A stretch of DNA of 64,000 nt from NCBI GenBank assembly GCA_964624145.1, contig CAZUXT010000010.1:20164-84163 (forward strand), written 5' to 3'. The position numbers and the translations under genes were made by a program. This DNA is from WJMT01 sp964624145 (GTDB lineage Bacteria > Acidobacteriota > Aminicenantia > Aminicenantales > Aminicenantaceae). Of this stretch, positions 25,634-34,129 are shown in pieces; position 1 is the first letter of the stretch, and every line of letters begins with the position of its first letter. The notes beneath the pieces were generated by a model that ran no database searches, was not told where the DNA came from, and saw nothing but the letters and a program-made list of their open reading frames with translations.

Positions 25634-26290
25634 ATGGAGCATTTAAATGAAACAAAAGGCATACCTTTAATTGGGGAAAAATTTCCGGAAATGATAGTTC
25701 CTACAACTCACGGCAGGAAAACTCTTCCCGGCGACTATGCGGGAAAATGGCTTGTGCTTTTCAGCCACCCTGCAGACTTCACGCCTGTGTGTACCACCGA
25801 GTTTGTGGCCTTTTCTAAAAGATATGAGAAATTTCAGAAACTCAATACAGATCTTATCGGCCTTTCCATAGACCAGGTCTTCAGCCATATCAAATGGGTC
25901 GAATGGATTGAAAATGAACTCAAGGTTCCCATTCCCTTTCCTATAATCGCAGATGACCAGGGGAAAATCGCAACGAAACTGGGTATGGTTCATCCTGGCA
26001 AGGGGAATAACACTGTCAGAGCTGTGTTCATCATCGATGACAAAGGAATAATCAGACTGATTCTCTACTATCCTCAGGAAGTCGGCAGAAATATGGATGA
26101 GATTCTGCGTGTTGTTGAGGCTCTGCAGATGGCTGACAAGAACAAAGTGGCGATCCCTGCTAACTGGCCCAATAACGAGCTGATCAAAGACCGTGTCATC
26201 ATCCCCCCTCCGTCTGATGTGGCCGCATGCAAAGATAGAAAAAAGAAGTACGACTGCTATGATTGGTGGTTCTGCCATAAGAAGATTTAG
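25634..26290 (+). CDS. Peroxiredoxin, Prx6-like
   Basis: This 218-residue thiol peroxidase reduces peroxides in the cytoplasm. The peroxidatic Cys lies in HPADFTPVCTTEFVAF (about residue 53), and IGLSIDQVFSHIKWVEWI and GNNTVRAVFIIDDKGIIRLI follow in family order. The C-terminal arm contains three further cysteines (CKDRKKKYDCYDWWFCHKK), as in archaeal-type Prx6 proteins that use C-terminal resolving Cys. The gene is monocistronic, with a strong SD and an intrinsic terminator right after it. Confidence 0.93.
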   Translation: MEHLNETKGIPLIGEKFPEMIVPTTHGRKTLPGDYAGKWLVLFSHPADFTPVCTTEFVAFSKRYEKFQKLNTDLIGLSIDQVFSHIKWVEWIENELKVPIPFPIIADDQGKIATKLGMVHPGKGNNTVRAVFIIDDKGIIRLILYYPQEVGRNMDEILRVVEALQMADKNKVAIPANWPNNELIKDRVIIPPPSDVAACKDRKKKYDCYDWWFCHKKI

Positions 26291-26327
26291 GGAATCTCCC
26301 TTAACTAATAACACAATCATTTAAAAA

Positions 26328-26356
26328 AGGGCCCTCCAAGAGGGCTCTTTTTTTTT
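26328..26356 (+). terminator. Intrinsic terminator of the peroxiredoxin gene
   Basis: A 9-bp GC-rich stem (26328-26336 with 26340-26348, one G-T pair, 3-base loop) is followed by an uninterrupted run of nine T to 26356. Confidence 0.88.
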
Positions 26357-26479
26357 GCCTTACAGGCAAGCCGCTATGAAATTCAGATATGGCTTGTGCT
26401 CCCTTCAGATTTAACCTCGACTTGCTCATCATCCAGGTTCATAGTAAAATAAGTCCAATTCAAAAAAAGGAGAAAAGAC

Positions 26480-27034
26480 ATGGCTGCTTTATGGATCTTG
26501 CTTATCATCATAGCTGTCTTTATCTTTGCCGCCGTAGCAATATACAATGGGCTTATCACGTTGAGAAACCGGGCCAAAAACGCATGGGCCCAGGTGGATG
26601 TCCAGCTCCGGAGAAGATATGACCTTATTCCCAATCTGGTGGAGACGGTCAAAGGCTATGCCCAGCACGAAAAGGGAGTCTTCCAGAAAGTCACAGAAGC
26701 CCGGTCTCAGGCCATTAATGCAGGGTCTGTTGGGGAACAGGGAAAGGCAGAAAACATGCTGACCGGAGCCCTTAAGTCTCTGTTTGCGGTCGTAGAAAAC
26801 TACCCTGAACTCAAAGCCAATCAGAATTTCTTGATGCTTCAAGAAGAGCTGGCCGGGACCGAAGGAAAAATCTCTTATGCCCGGCAGTTTTACAATGATA
26901 CTGTCATGAAGTTCAACACCAAACAGCAGGTATTCCCCTCAAATATCATTGCCAATATGTTTAGCTTCAAGGAGAAGGACTACTTTGAGATCGAAGAGCT
27001 GGCTGCCAGGGAACCCGTTAAGGTGAAGTTCTAA
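26480..27034 (+). CDS. lemA: LemA family protein
   Basis: This 184-residue protein has an N-terminal membrane helix (ILLIIIAVFIFAAVAIYNGLI) and then the LemA helical domain: RNRAKNAWAQVDVQLRRRYDLIPNLVETVKGYA, EGKISYARQFYNDTVMKFN and FNMFSFKEKDYFE-like end. LemA proteins are of unknown function but are usually encoded with an HtpX-type or TPM-domain gene, as here. A possible promoter TTGCTC (26422-26427)-17-TAAAAT (26445-26450) and an AAAGGAG SD precede the ATG. Confidence 0.93.
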   Translation: MAALWILLIIIAVFIFAAVAIYNGLITLRNRAKNAWAQVDVQLRRRYDLIPNLVETVKGYAQHEKGVFQKVTEARSQAINAGSVGEQGKAENMLTGALKSLFAVVENYPELKANQNFLMLQEELAGTEGKISYARQFYNDTVMKFNTKQQVFPSNIIANMFSFKEKDYFEIEELAAREPVKVKF

Positions 27035-27098
27035 ACCAGGGATACGGAGACAGTGTTTCTGTAAGTGTACTCTGTCCCATATCAAGACAGGAATCCAG

Positions 27099-27992
27099 AT
27101 GTACGAACAGATCACCCGCAACCGATGGCGGTCCTTTTTCCTGATACTTTTTTTTCTGTGTCTGATCTTTGCACTAAGCTGGGCGTTCGGGGAACTGACC
27201 GGATGGGGTGCCGGAGGGTTGGTTTCCGCAGCCATTATCGCTGTAGTCCTCACTTTTGGCAGCTACTATGCAAGCGATAAAATCGTGCTGGCCATCAGCC
27301 GGGCCCGGCCCGTGGAAAAAAAGGACTACCCTTACCTGTATAATGTTGTTGAGGGACTCTCCATAGCAGCCGGACTGCCCAAACCGCGCTGCTACATCAT
27401 CAACGACACAGCTCCCAATGCATTTGCCTCCGGCCGTAATCCCAAAAATTCCGTGATCGTGGTCACAAAAGGACTTCTCGAAAAATTAAACCGTGCAGAG
27501 CTCGAAGGAGTGATCGCTCATGAGATGTCCCATATAAAAAATTACGATGTGCTGGTTCAGACTCTGGCTGTGGTCATGGTGGGAGTCGTGGCTCTTTTGA
27601 GCGACTGGACCCTCAGAACCTTTATATGGGGAAAAGGAAGGCGGCGTTCAGGAGATAAAGGAGGAGGAAATGCGGCCGTCCTTTTGGTGGTCGTAGCGCT
27701 GGTTTTAGCCATTCTGTCTCCTCTGATAGCTCAACTCCTGAAACTGGCCATTTCCAGAAAAAGGGAATTTCTGGCTGATGCCAACGGAGCCCTGCTCACG
27801 AGGTATCCTCCCGGACTCGCCTCTGCCCTTAAAAAGCTATCCGAAGATAAAGAGCCCTTGGAGGCTGCCAATAAGGCGACGGCTCACATGTATATCGTGA
27901 ATCCTCTTAAGGATATCAAAGGAAGAGTCAATAAGCTTTTCAGCACCCACCCCCCTATAGAAGAACGCATCGCCGCCCTAGAAAAAATGTAA
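27099..27992 (+). CDS. htpX: M48 family membrane zinc protease, HtpX-like
   Basis: This 297-residue protein has two N-terminal membrane helices (FFLILFFLCLIFALSWAFG and LVSAAIIAVVLTFGSYYA), then the zinc motif EGVIAHEMSHIKNYD near residue 140, a third helix around 180-210, and KREFLADANGALLTRYP with the downstream Glu ligand. It probably degrades damaged membrane proteins, with LemA as its usual operon partner. The gap to lemA is 64 bp. A 12-bp inverted repeat follows the stop. Confidence 0.92.
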   Translation: MYEQITRNRWRSFFLILFFLCLIFALSWAFGELTGWGAGGLVSAAIIAVVLTFGSYYASDKIVLAISRARPVEKKDYPYLYNVVEGLSIAAGLPKPRCYIINDTAPNAFASGRNPKNSVIVVTKGLLEKLNRAELEGVIAHEMSHIKNYDVLVQTLAVVMVGVVALLSDWTLRTFIWGKGRRRSGDKGGGNAAVLLVVVALVLAILSPLIAQLLKLAISRKREFLADANGALLTRYPPGLASALKKLSEDKEPLEAANKATAHMYIVNPLKDIKGRVNKLFSTHPPIEERIAALEKM

Positions 27993-28017
27993 ATTCGGAT
28001 TTTGAGCAAATAAAAAC

Positions 28018-28048
28018 CAACAGGGATCGTGGGATTCGATCCCTGTTG
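28018..28048. terminator. Terminator hairpin between convergent genes
   Basis: A perfect 12-bp inverted repeat (28018-28029 with 28037-28048) has a 7-base loop. On the minus strand it is followed by GTTTTTATTTG, which suits the leftward coiled-coil gene; on the plus strand no T-run follows. Confidence 0.75.
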
Positions 28049-28068
28049 ATAGAAAAAAAAGAGGTCCT

Positions 28069-28992
28069 TTACTTAATAGCTTTAAGGACATCCTTTTCCA
28101 GAACAGCGAGTTTCAATTCAGCTTGGGCAGCATCCAGGCCATACTGCAGCACCTTGACTTCTAATGAAGATATTTTTCCCTGTGTCTCCAAATCTTTTAG
28201 CCTTACTAACTGCTGTTTTAAAGTATCGACCCTTGTTTGAGCCAGGTGCAGATTTCTTTCAGCAGCAATAAGCCTCCCCTTGATCTCAATTTCCTGGGCT
28301 GTTACTTCCCCTGAGAGAAAGCTTTTTCTCAGATCAAGGCGTTCTTGAATCTTCTTGATCATCATATCTTGGCCAGCAATGTCTGCTTGAATCAGGTCTA
28401 GCCCTTGCTTGGAAACCAGATTCTCTTTGGTCAACTGCTGGATCCGTGTCCTATGACTCCTGAGCTGTTCTAAATTCAGTTCAACTTCCTTCTTCTCAAT
28501 CTTTAAACGTTCACTCACAAAATCCCGGCCCCGCACTTTCGGAGCGTAGAGTTCATTTCGGGGAACTTCCCCTGTTATTTTTACTTCATCCAGATTCAAC
28601 TGCGATCTCTTCAAGTCCAGATCAGCTCTTTCAGCCGCAAGTTTCATTATCAGATATTCATCCTCCCGGATCAATCCACTGGAAACTCTTAATTCTGCCT
28701 TTGATTCCACTGCTTTAACAGACTCAAGGTGAGCCTTCCCCAGTTTGACCTCCGTTTCAGCCCGGGCTAGCTCTATCTTCTTTCGCCAGGAATCTCTGAT
28801 ATAATCCGCTGCTTTGGTGACAGCCACACCGGTTACCAGAAGGCCTAAAACCAAACTCAGAGCCACTCCCATCCGGGGAACAGCGACTTTCCCGGAACTG
28901 GTTTTCAAACTATTGGCCCTTCGGTATTCTGAGGACAACTGCCATTCCAGTCTTTCCAGAAACTGATTGTCAGGTTCATACATTTCATTCAT
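28069..28992 (-). CDS. Membrane-anchored periplasmic coiled-coil protein, partner of an ECF sigma
   Basis: This is not assigned to a family. The start at 28992 is chosen because GGAGG lies 6 bp upstream, although the frame is open to 29004; 307 residues. A cytoplasmic segment of about 40 residues comes first, then one membrane helix (VALSLVLGLLVTGVAVTKAA, about 43-62), then a very long helical region to the end, rich in Glu, Lys, Leu and Arg, resembling coiled-coil hairpins of membrane-fusion proteins. It overlaps the sigma gene by 8 bp. It holds no zinc-finger motif, yet topology and position suggest an anti-sigma or sensor function. Confidence 0.6.
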   Translation of the reverse strand: MNEMYEPDNQFLERLEWQLSSEYRRANSLKTSSGKVAVPRMGVALSLVLGLLVTGVAVTKAADYIRDSWRKKIELARAETEVKLGKAHLESVKAVESKAELRVSSGLIREDEYLIMKLAAERADLDLKRSQLNLDEVKITGEVPRNELYAPKVRGRDFVSERLKIEKKEVELNLEQLRSHRTRIQQLTKENLVSKQGLDLIQADIAGQDMMIKKIQERLDLRKSFLSGEVTAQEIEIKGRLIAAERNLHLAQTRVDTLKQQLVRLKDLETQGKISSLEVKVLQYGLDAAQAELKLAVLEKDVLKAIK

Positions 28993-29491
28993 TTTTTCCT
29001 CCATTTGTTTTTAAGTTAGGTAGCAGTGACTTCATAGACCGGCGGGCCCGCCTCAATCGTCCTTCAACTGCTCTCTCCGAGACAGACATCTCGGTAGCTA
29101 TCTCGCGAACACTCATCCCATCGTAATAAAAAGCCTCCAGAATTCTGGCTGTTTTCCGCCCAAGGGATGAGATGGTCAAAAATGTCTCCAGAGACTTCAG
29201 CTGCTTCTCTGAAGACTTCTTATCAGGGCTGGAAATAAGATGCAAACTGGCTTCATGGAGCTTTTTTTTCTGCCGTAAGTAATCCATTAATATATTTCGA
29301 GCCACCCGCTTTAACCAGGCCAATGGAGAGTCCGGCACTGCTTTGCGGTTCCAGTGATCCAGGGCTCTTAAATAGGACTCCTGCACAATGTCTTCGCTTA
29401 ACTCCCGGTTCCCTCCTGTACGCCTGGCTAAATATCCATAGAGGGGATGGACTGTATCCTGGTATATCTTCATCCATTGTTGTTCTGTCAC
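28985..29491 (-). CDS. ECF RNA polymerase sigma factor
   Basis: This 168-residue ECF sigma starts at a GTG at 29491 with an AAAGGAG SD about 9 bp upstream. Region 2 is seen in YGYLARRTGGNRELSEDIVQESYLRALDHW and AWLKRVARNILMDYLRQKKK, and region 4 in GRKTARILEAFYYDGMSVREIATEMSVSERAVEGRLRRARRSMKSL. Its partner is the coiled-coil membrane protein, an arrangement different from the two zinc-finger or short anti-sigma modules in this window. The LanC-like gene is divergent. Confidence 0.88.
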   Translation of the reverse strand: MTEQQWMKIYQDTVHPLYGYLARRTGGNRELSEDIVQESYLRALDHWNRKAVPDSPLAWLKRVARNILMDYLRQKKKLHEASLHLISSPDKKSSEKQLKSLETFLTISSLGRKTARILEAFYYDGMSVREIATEMSVSERAVEGRLRRARRSMKSLLPNLKTNGGKNE

Positions 29492-29676
29492 TTTATCTGT
29501 CTCCTTTGACCTTTCATTCTACTCTTTTGACGTTTTATTCAAATCAAATCCCACAAAAAATATTATTTCATCTGGACCAACAGGACATCCTGAATATAAA
29601 TATTAAACGAATATCTTGACAAGCCTCATCCAAATAAGATTGATATAAGGTCAGTAAATCTTTTTATGTATAGGAA

Positions 29677-30426
29677 ATGGCCAAAAAGGTCGGCGACCGC
29701 TTGCTGGCCGTTGGGATCCCGGCAGAGGCAGGGATCAAGTGGGCCATGGACCCCCAATATCCGCGCCTGATGCCCAACTTTTCCCACGGAACAGCGGGCA
29801 TTGCCTATTTTCTCGCATCGCTCTATCAAAAAACAAACGAACAAAAATATCTGGATGGAGCTCTTTCAGGTGCCGAGTATCTGAAATCCATAGCAAGAAC
29901 AGATGATGACACCTGTCTGATCTTTCATCATGAACCAGAAGGAGAAGACCTTTTTTACTTGGGATGGTGTCATGGCCCTGTGGGCACCGCACGAACGTTT
30001 TACAGACTGTTTCAGATCACAGAAGAAAAGGAATGGATGGAATGGGCAGAGAAAGGAGCCCGCGGTATTCTTAAAAGCGGGATTCCCGAGCAAGAAACCC
30101 CGGGATTTTGGAACAACGTGGGAGTATGCTGTGGATCGGCCGGAGTGGCAGACTTTTTTCTCAGCCTCTTTCAAATCACAAAGAAAAAAAAATATCTGGA
30201 ATTCGCCCATAAAATGACCGGACAAATATTAGATAAGGCTTCCCGGGATGATAAGGGGATGTGGTGGGTACAGGCCGAGCACAGGACCCGGCCTGATTTT
30301 CTCCAGGCTCAGACTAATCTGATGCAGGGAGCTGCAGGCATCGGGCTTTGGCTTCTCCGTTTGGAGGAATATAAAACAGGCCAAAACCCTCACATTGTCC
30401 TACCTGATAATCCTTTTCTAAAATAA
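29677..30426 (+). CDS. Half-length LanC-like protein
   Basis: LanC enzymes cyclise lanthipeptides with a zinc-activated thiol in an alpha/alpha toroid. This protein has only 249 residues, against about 400, and shows the C-terminal half of the family pattern: SHGTAGIAYFL (His37, the place of the catalytic His), GWCHGPVG (Cys98), VCCGSAGVADF (Cys151-Cys152) and LMQGAAGIGLWLLRL. The second motif of LanC normally reads CHG; here the His position is Cys. In-frame stops at 29671 and 29641 rule out an extended start. A TTGACA occurs at 29616-29621 without a convincing -10. No precursor or LanB/M gene is adjacent, so it may act on other substrates or be a remnant. Confidence 0.7.
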   Translation: MAKKVGDRLLAVGIPAEAGIKWAMDPQYPRLMPNFSHGTAGIAYFLASLYQKTNEQKYLDGALSGAEYLKSIARTDDDTCLIFHHEPEGEDLFYLGWCHGPVGTARTFYRLFQITEEKEWMEWAEKGARGILKSGIPEQETPGFWNNVGVCCGSAGVADFFLSLFQITKKKKYLEFAHKMTGQILDKASRDDKGMWWVQAEHRTRPDFLQAQTNLMQGAAGIGLWLLRLEEYKTGQNPHIVLPDNPFLK

Positions 30427-30463
30427 CTCGAAAAGAATTTTCTTCTTAATACAAGCAACCTTT

Positions 30464-30503
30464 TTACGTAATGAACGTATTAATATATAAGTAAGTTACG
30501 TAA
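30464..30503. promoter_or_regulatory. Two TTACGTAA boxes, candidate PadR operator
   Basis: The palindrome TTACGTAA occurs at 30464-30471 and again at 30496-30503, exactly 32 bp apart (about three helical turns), in the short leader of the PadR-permease operon. The AT-rich DNA between them could hold the promoter. Binding by the adjacent PadR protein is inferred. Confidence 0.55.
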
Positions 30504-30557
30504 AACTTAATCCAAAACTTGAATATATGGATTAAATTCAATTAAGGATAAAAAAGG

Positions 30558-30878
30558 ATGAAAGAGCTCACCATATTGGAACAAATGATACTGGCCGCCA
30601 TCATAGCCCTCAAAGAAGAAGCTTACGGGGTTTCCATCCGCAGAAGAGTCAAAAAAATGACCGGAAAGCGGTTGATGTACGGAACTCTTTACAATGCTTT
30701 GGACCAGCTTCTGCGCAAAGGCTATGTCACAAAAACAAAAGGAGACACATCATCCGGGAGAGGGGGGAGACCCCGGATTTATTATGCGTTAACTCCCGAT
30801 GGGAGAAGTGCGCTTAAAACCTCTTATGACCTGCACCGCGCTATCTGGGAAAGCATCCCCGAATTTCTAGGAAACTAA
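30558..30878 (+). CDS. PadR family transcriptional regulator
   Basis: This 106-residue winged-helix repressor has the family pattern LTILEQMILAAIIALKEEAYGVSIRRRVKK (helices 1-2), MYGTLYNALDQLLRKGYVTKTKGD (recognition helix and wing) and GGRPRIYYALTPDGRSAL. The protein is the short PadR type without the C-terminal effector domain. It sits 5 bp before a large permease gene, a pairing repeated at 58818. It probably represses its own operon through the paired boxes upstream. Confidence 0.9.
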   Translation: MKELTILEQMILAAIIALKEEAYGVSIRRRVKKMTGKRLMYGTLYNALDQLLRKGYVTKTKGDTSSGRGGRPRIYYALTPDGRSALKTSYDLHRAIWESIPEFLGN

Positions 30879-30883
30879 GGATT

Positions 30884-33484
30884 ATGAAAAAACCTGATCC
30901 CCATCCACCAAAACTGGGCCAAAAACTGCTTTTCTCTTTAACCCACTATGAATCCGAATACTCTATCTCCGGAGACTGCGGAGAGGAATACAAGGAACGG
31001 GTAAAAGCACATGGGAAGTCTCGAGCCCTTGTGTGGTACTGGGGACAGGTCGCCTATGCGCTGGCAGCCTCCTGCAGACTATCTTTATCCATAGGAGCTT
31101 CGATGTTTAAAAACTATCTTAAAATCACCTGGAGAAATATTAAAAAGAATAAAGTTTATTCTTTTATCAATATCATGGGATTAGCCATTGGCATGGCTAG
31201 CTGTATCCTCATTTTTTTGTGGGTCCAAGATGAATTGAGCTTTGACCGGTTTCATGAAAATGCAGACCTAATATACAGGGTTGCCTTCTCCACATCAGAA
31301 GACGGATCACCCACCAATGCCAACGGATCTTATGGAGTTGGCCCGGCTCTCAAAAAGGACTTCCCTGAAGTCATGGAGACCATGCGCCTCCGTAAGATGG
31401 GACAGAATGTCAAAAGATATGTAGGATATAAGGACAAAAAATTCTATGAGTCCCGGTTCTTTTTCGCAGAGCCTACTCTTTTTACGGTTTTCGACTTTCC
31501 CTTTGTCAAAGGGGATGCAGCCACAGCTCTCAATAAGCCCAATTCACTGGTTTTGACCGAAGAAACAGCCAAAAAATACTTTGGGAATGAAGATCCCATT
31601 GGAAAGGTCATTGAAGCAGACCCATATAACGACGGAGAACTCATGCTCTTTCACATCACCGGAGTGGCAAAGGACGTTCCCCACAACTCCCACTTCCATT
31701 TTGATTTTCTGGCGTCTTATTCAAGCCTTAAGGAAGACACTGAATCTTTTGATGGGTTTTACCAGCACTTCACATACGTACTCTTAAGCAACTCTGCTGC
31801 AGCTGGATCATTTAATGATAAACTGCTGGACTTCCTCCATCAACACTGGATGGAAGACCCCTGGTACACCCTCAGCCTTCAGCCCCTTCTGGATATCCAT
31901 CTTCATTCCAGATTGAAATCAGAAATCGAACCTACAGGAAACATCATCTACGTTTATCTATTCACAGCTATTGCCCTGTTTGTACTGGTCATCGCGTGCA
32001 TCAACTTCACCAATCTCACCACAGCCCGCGCAGTAAAAAGAGCAAGGGAGGTCGGGATCCGAAAAGTCGCAGGAGCCAGGAAAAACCAGCTCGTTAAACA
32101 GTTCCTCGGCGAATCCCTCTTGCTCAGCCTTATTTCAGCATTGGCCGCGGTTCTTATAATCCACATCGTTCTCCCTCCGTTCAACAGCCTTACAGGCAAG
32201 GAATTCTCTCTTTTCTCCCTTATGAATCCTTTATTTATTCTGGGTATGGCAGCCATTGTCATGACTGTGGGATTTCTTTCGGGTATGTATCCGGCCTTTT
32301 TTCTCTCTTCTTTCCGCCCCGTAAACACCCTCAAATCACGCTTTTCTCATTCATCCTCCGGCACTCTACTGCGCAAGGGGCTGGTGATCTTTCAGTTTTC
32401 TCTATCAATCGGAATTATCTTTGCCACACTGGTTGCCCATAAACAAATGACCTATATACAATCCCGGAACCTCGGTTATGACAGGGAACAGATCATGGTC
32501 ATCCCGCTGAACAAAGACCTCAGGCAAAATTATGAGGCGGTCAGAAATGAGCTTTTGAAACACTCCGGAATTGAAAATACGGCCACATCCGCATTGGTCC
32601 CTACCAAAGGGAGTTATCATTTTTCTCTCCGGTTCGAAAACAGCGAGGAAAACATCGCTCAAGTTTTCTATTTTGTTGACAAGGACTTTGTTGATACCTA
32701 CGGGCTTAAGCTATTGGCCGGAAGAAAAATCCAGAGTCCTATTTCAGAGGGAAGAACCATGGAGCTTTTAGTCAGTGAGCTTTCGATCAAGGAAGCCGGT
32801 TATTCTTCTCCTCAAGAAGCTGTCGGGAAAAGTTTTACTATAAAAGAAGACCAAGGCTTTATCACCGGCGTTGTCAATGACATCAAAATCTATTCTCTCC
32901 ATCGGCCTCAATATCCCATCAACTATGTGGTGACTCCTATCGACAAACATAACTATCTTTCCATACGAGTGCACTCGCAAAATATATCTGGCACTATCGC
33001 CTATCTTCAAAAAACATGGAAGGGTATGGTTCCCAACTATCCTTTGGACTATTTCTTCCTGGATGCCAGTTTTGAGCAAATGCATGCGGATGATCAAAAA
33101 ATGAGCCAGATCTTTTCTGTTTTTTCCGTTCTGGCTGTGTTTGTTGCCTGCCTGGGTCTTTTTGGACTGGCTGCCTACACAGCCCAACAAAAGACTAAGG
33201 AAATCGGAGTAAGGAAGATTCTGGGAGCTTCGCCATCCCATATCTATTTTCTCCTGTCACGGGAATTTCTCAAATGGGTGGTCCTGGCGAACATCATCGC
33301 CTGGCCTCTGGCCTATTATGCCATGCACCAGTGGCTTCAGAATTTTGCCTTCCGGATCTCTCCGAGTGTGTGGACCTTCATCTTTTCCGGCCTCATCGCC
33401 CTGGGAATCGCGCTTCTCACCATCAGCTATCAGGCCATCAAAGCCGCCACTGCCAATCCTGTAGAGGCGCTGCGGTATGAATAG
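30884..33484 (+). CDS. Duplicated orphan FtsX/MacB-type permease with N-terminal prefix domain
   Basis: This 866-residue inner-membrane protein begins with a short domain (1-80; SGDCGEEYKERVKAHGKSRAL and one hydrophobic stretch) of the kind called permease prefix domain 2. The permease follows: ITWRNIKKNKVYSFINIMGLAIGMA (helix near 100), a MacB-like periplasmic core (about 130-350), three helices with REVGIRKVAGARKNQLVKQF, a second periplasmic core, and TKEIGVRKILGASPSHI with three last helices ending in NPVEALRYE. There is no ATPase gene nearby. Members of this orphan type are typical of Acidobacteriota; transport substrates are unknown. Confidence 0.9.
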   Translation: MKKPDPHPPKLGQKLLFSLTHYESEYSISGDCGEEYKERVKAHGKSRALVWYWGQVAYALAASCRLSLSIGASMFKNYLKITWRNIKKNKVYSFINIMGLAIGMASCILIFLWVQDELSFDRFHENADLIYRVAFSTSEDGSPTNANGSYGVGPALKKDFPEVMETMRLRKMGQNVKRYVGYKDKKFYESRFFFAEPTLFTVFDFPFVKGDAATALNKPNSLVLTEETAKKYFGNEDPIGKVIEADPYNDGELMLFHITGVAKDVPHNSHFHFDFLASYSSLKEDTESFDGFYQHFTYVLLSNSAAAGSFNDKLLDFLHQHWMEDPWYTLSLQPLLDIHLHSRLKSEIEPTGNIIYVYLFTAIALFVLVIACINFTNLTTARAVKRAREVGIRKVAGARKNQLVKQFLGESLLLSLISALAAVLIIHIVLPPFNSLTGKEFSLFSLMNPLFILGMAAIVMTVGFLSGMYPAFFLSSFRPVNTLKSRFSHSSSGTLLRKGLVIFQFSLSIGIIFATLVAHKQMTYIQSRNLGYDREQIMVIPLNKDLRQNYEAVRNELLKHSGIENTATSALVPTKGSYHFSLRFENSEENIAQVFYFVDKDFVDTYGLKLLAGRKIQSPISEGRTMELLVSELSIKEAGYSSPQEAVGKSFTIKEDQGFITGVVNDIKIYSLHRPQYPINYVVTPIDKHNYLSIRVHSQNISGTIAYLQKTWKGMVPNYPLDYFFLDASFEQMHADDQKMSQIFSVFSVLAVFVACLGLFGLAAYTAQQKTKEIGVRKILGASPSHIYFLLSREFLKWVVLANIIAWPLAYYAMHQWLQNFAFRISPSVWTFIFSGLIALGIALLTISYQAIKAATANPVEALRYE

Positions 33485-33528
33485 AAAGGCTCGCTATATG
33501 ACATCCTTTCTCCTCTGCGGGTCTTTTC

Positions 33529-33558
33529 TTGACCATATGTGTGTTTTGTGTGTATGAT
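33529..33558 (+). promoter_or_regulatory. Promoter module, copy 1 of 3
   Basis: TTGACC (33529-33534), 18 bp, TATGAT (33553-33558), then ATTCGATAAA. The pyrimidine-rich stretch before the -35 and the ATTCGATA after the -10 are shared with the modules at 36487 and 62204. It drives the lectin-like gene, whose SD AGGAGG lies at 33583-33588. Confidence 0.65.
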
Positions 33559-33592
33559 ATTCGATAAAATGGAGTAAGAAAAAGGAGGTCCA

Positions 33593-34084
33593 ATGAAGTA
33601 CACAAAGATCATTTTGGTTGCGGCTCTGGTTTTCTGCGTCATCTTCGCCGTCTATGCACAAAAAAAACCTGTCCGTCCCAAGATCGAGAAAAAGGTCGTT
33701 GTCGTGAAAGGGAATAAGGACTGGACCAACACCGGACTAAAGGTCGGGTCCGATGATAGGGTTATGATCACCGCAACGGGAAAGGTCTATTTCAGCGACC
33801 AACTCCAGGGAGCCAGTGTCGGCCCTGACGGGTGGCCCGGCAACTATGAAGAGGATTGGCCCGATGATTACGGTTATTGTTTCGATCCCCTTCCCGGAGT
33901 CAACCATGCGGCTCTCATTGCCAATATCGGAAGTGATAACTTTTTTGTGGGAAAAACAAAAGCCTTCCATAACAAGGAGGGATTCCTCTATCTCGGCATC
34001 AATGACTGTACTTTTACAGGAGAGTTTTCCAATTCCGGGGAATTTTCCGCTGTCATAATGATCGAACGGGGGCCTAAAAAATAA
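33593..34084 (+). CDS. Exported LecA (PA-I)-like lectin domain protein
   Basis: This 163-residue protein has a Sec signal (1-22) and one domain resembling the galactose-binding PA-I lectin fold: WTNTGLKVGSDDRVMITATGKVYF, SVGPDGWPGNY, HAALIANIGSDNFFVGK and GFLYLGINDCTF with SGEFSAVIMIE. The DGWP and GINDC stretches would sit where PA-I lectins bind calcium and sugar. The protein is presumably in the periplasm or on the surface. It is a single gene with its own promoter module and an AAAGGAGG SD. Confidence 0.72.
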   Translation: MKYTKIILVAALVFCVIFAVYAQKKPVRPKIEKKVVVVKGNKDWTNTGLKVGSDDRVMITATGKVYFSDQLQGASVGPDGWPGNYEEDWPDDYGYCFDPLPGVNHAALIANIGSDNFFVGKTKAFHNKEGFLYLGINDCTFTGEFSNSGEFSAVIMIERGPKK

Positions 34085-34129
34085 GCCCATTGACAAAAAT
34101 TCTTCCTGCCTCTCTTAAATGGCCCATTT

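Noticed and set aside
29579..29590. Short palindrome-like CAGGACATCCTG
   Set aside because: Only 5-bp arms with a 2-base centre, common by chance.
29492..29676. LanC N-terminal half or a lanthipeptide precursor upstream of the LanC-like gene
   Set aside because: Stops occur in the frame and the 185-bp space holds the leader of the divergent sigma gene; no short Cys/Ser/Thr-rich frame with an SD is seen.
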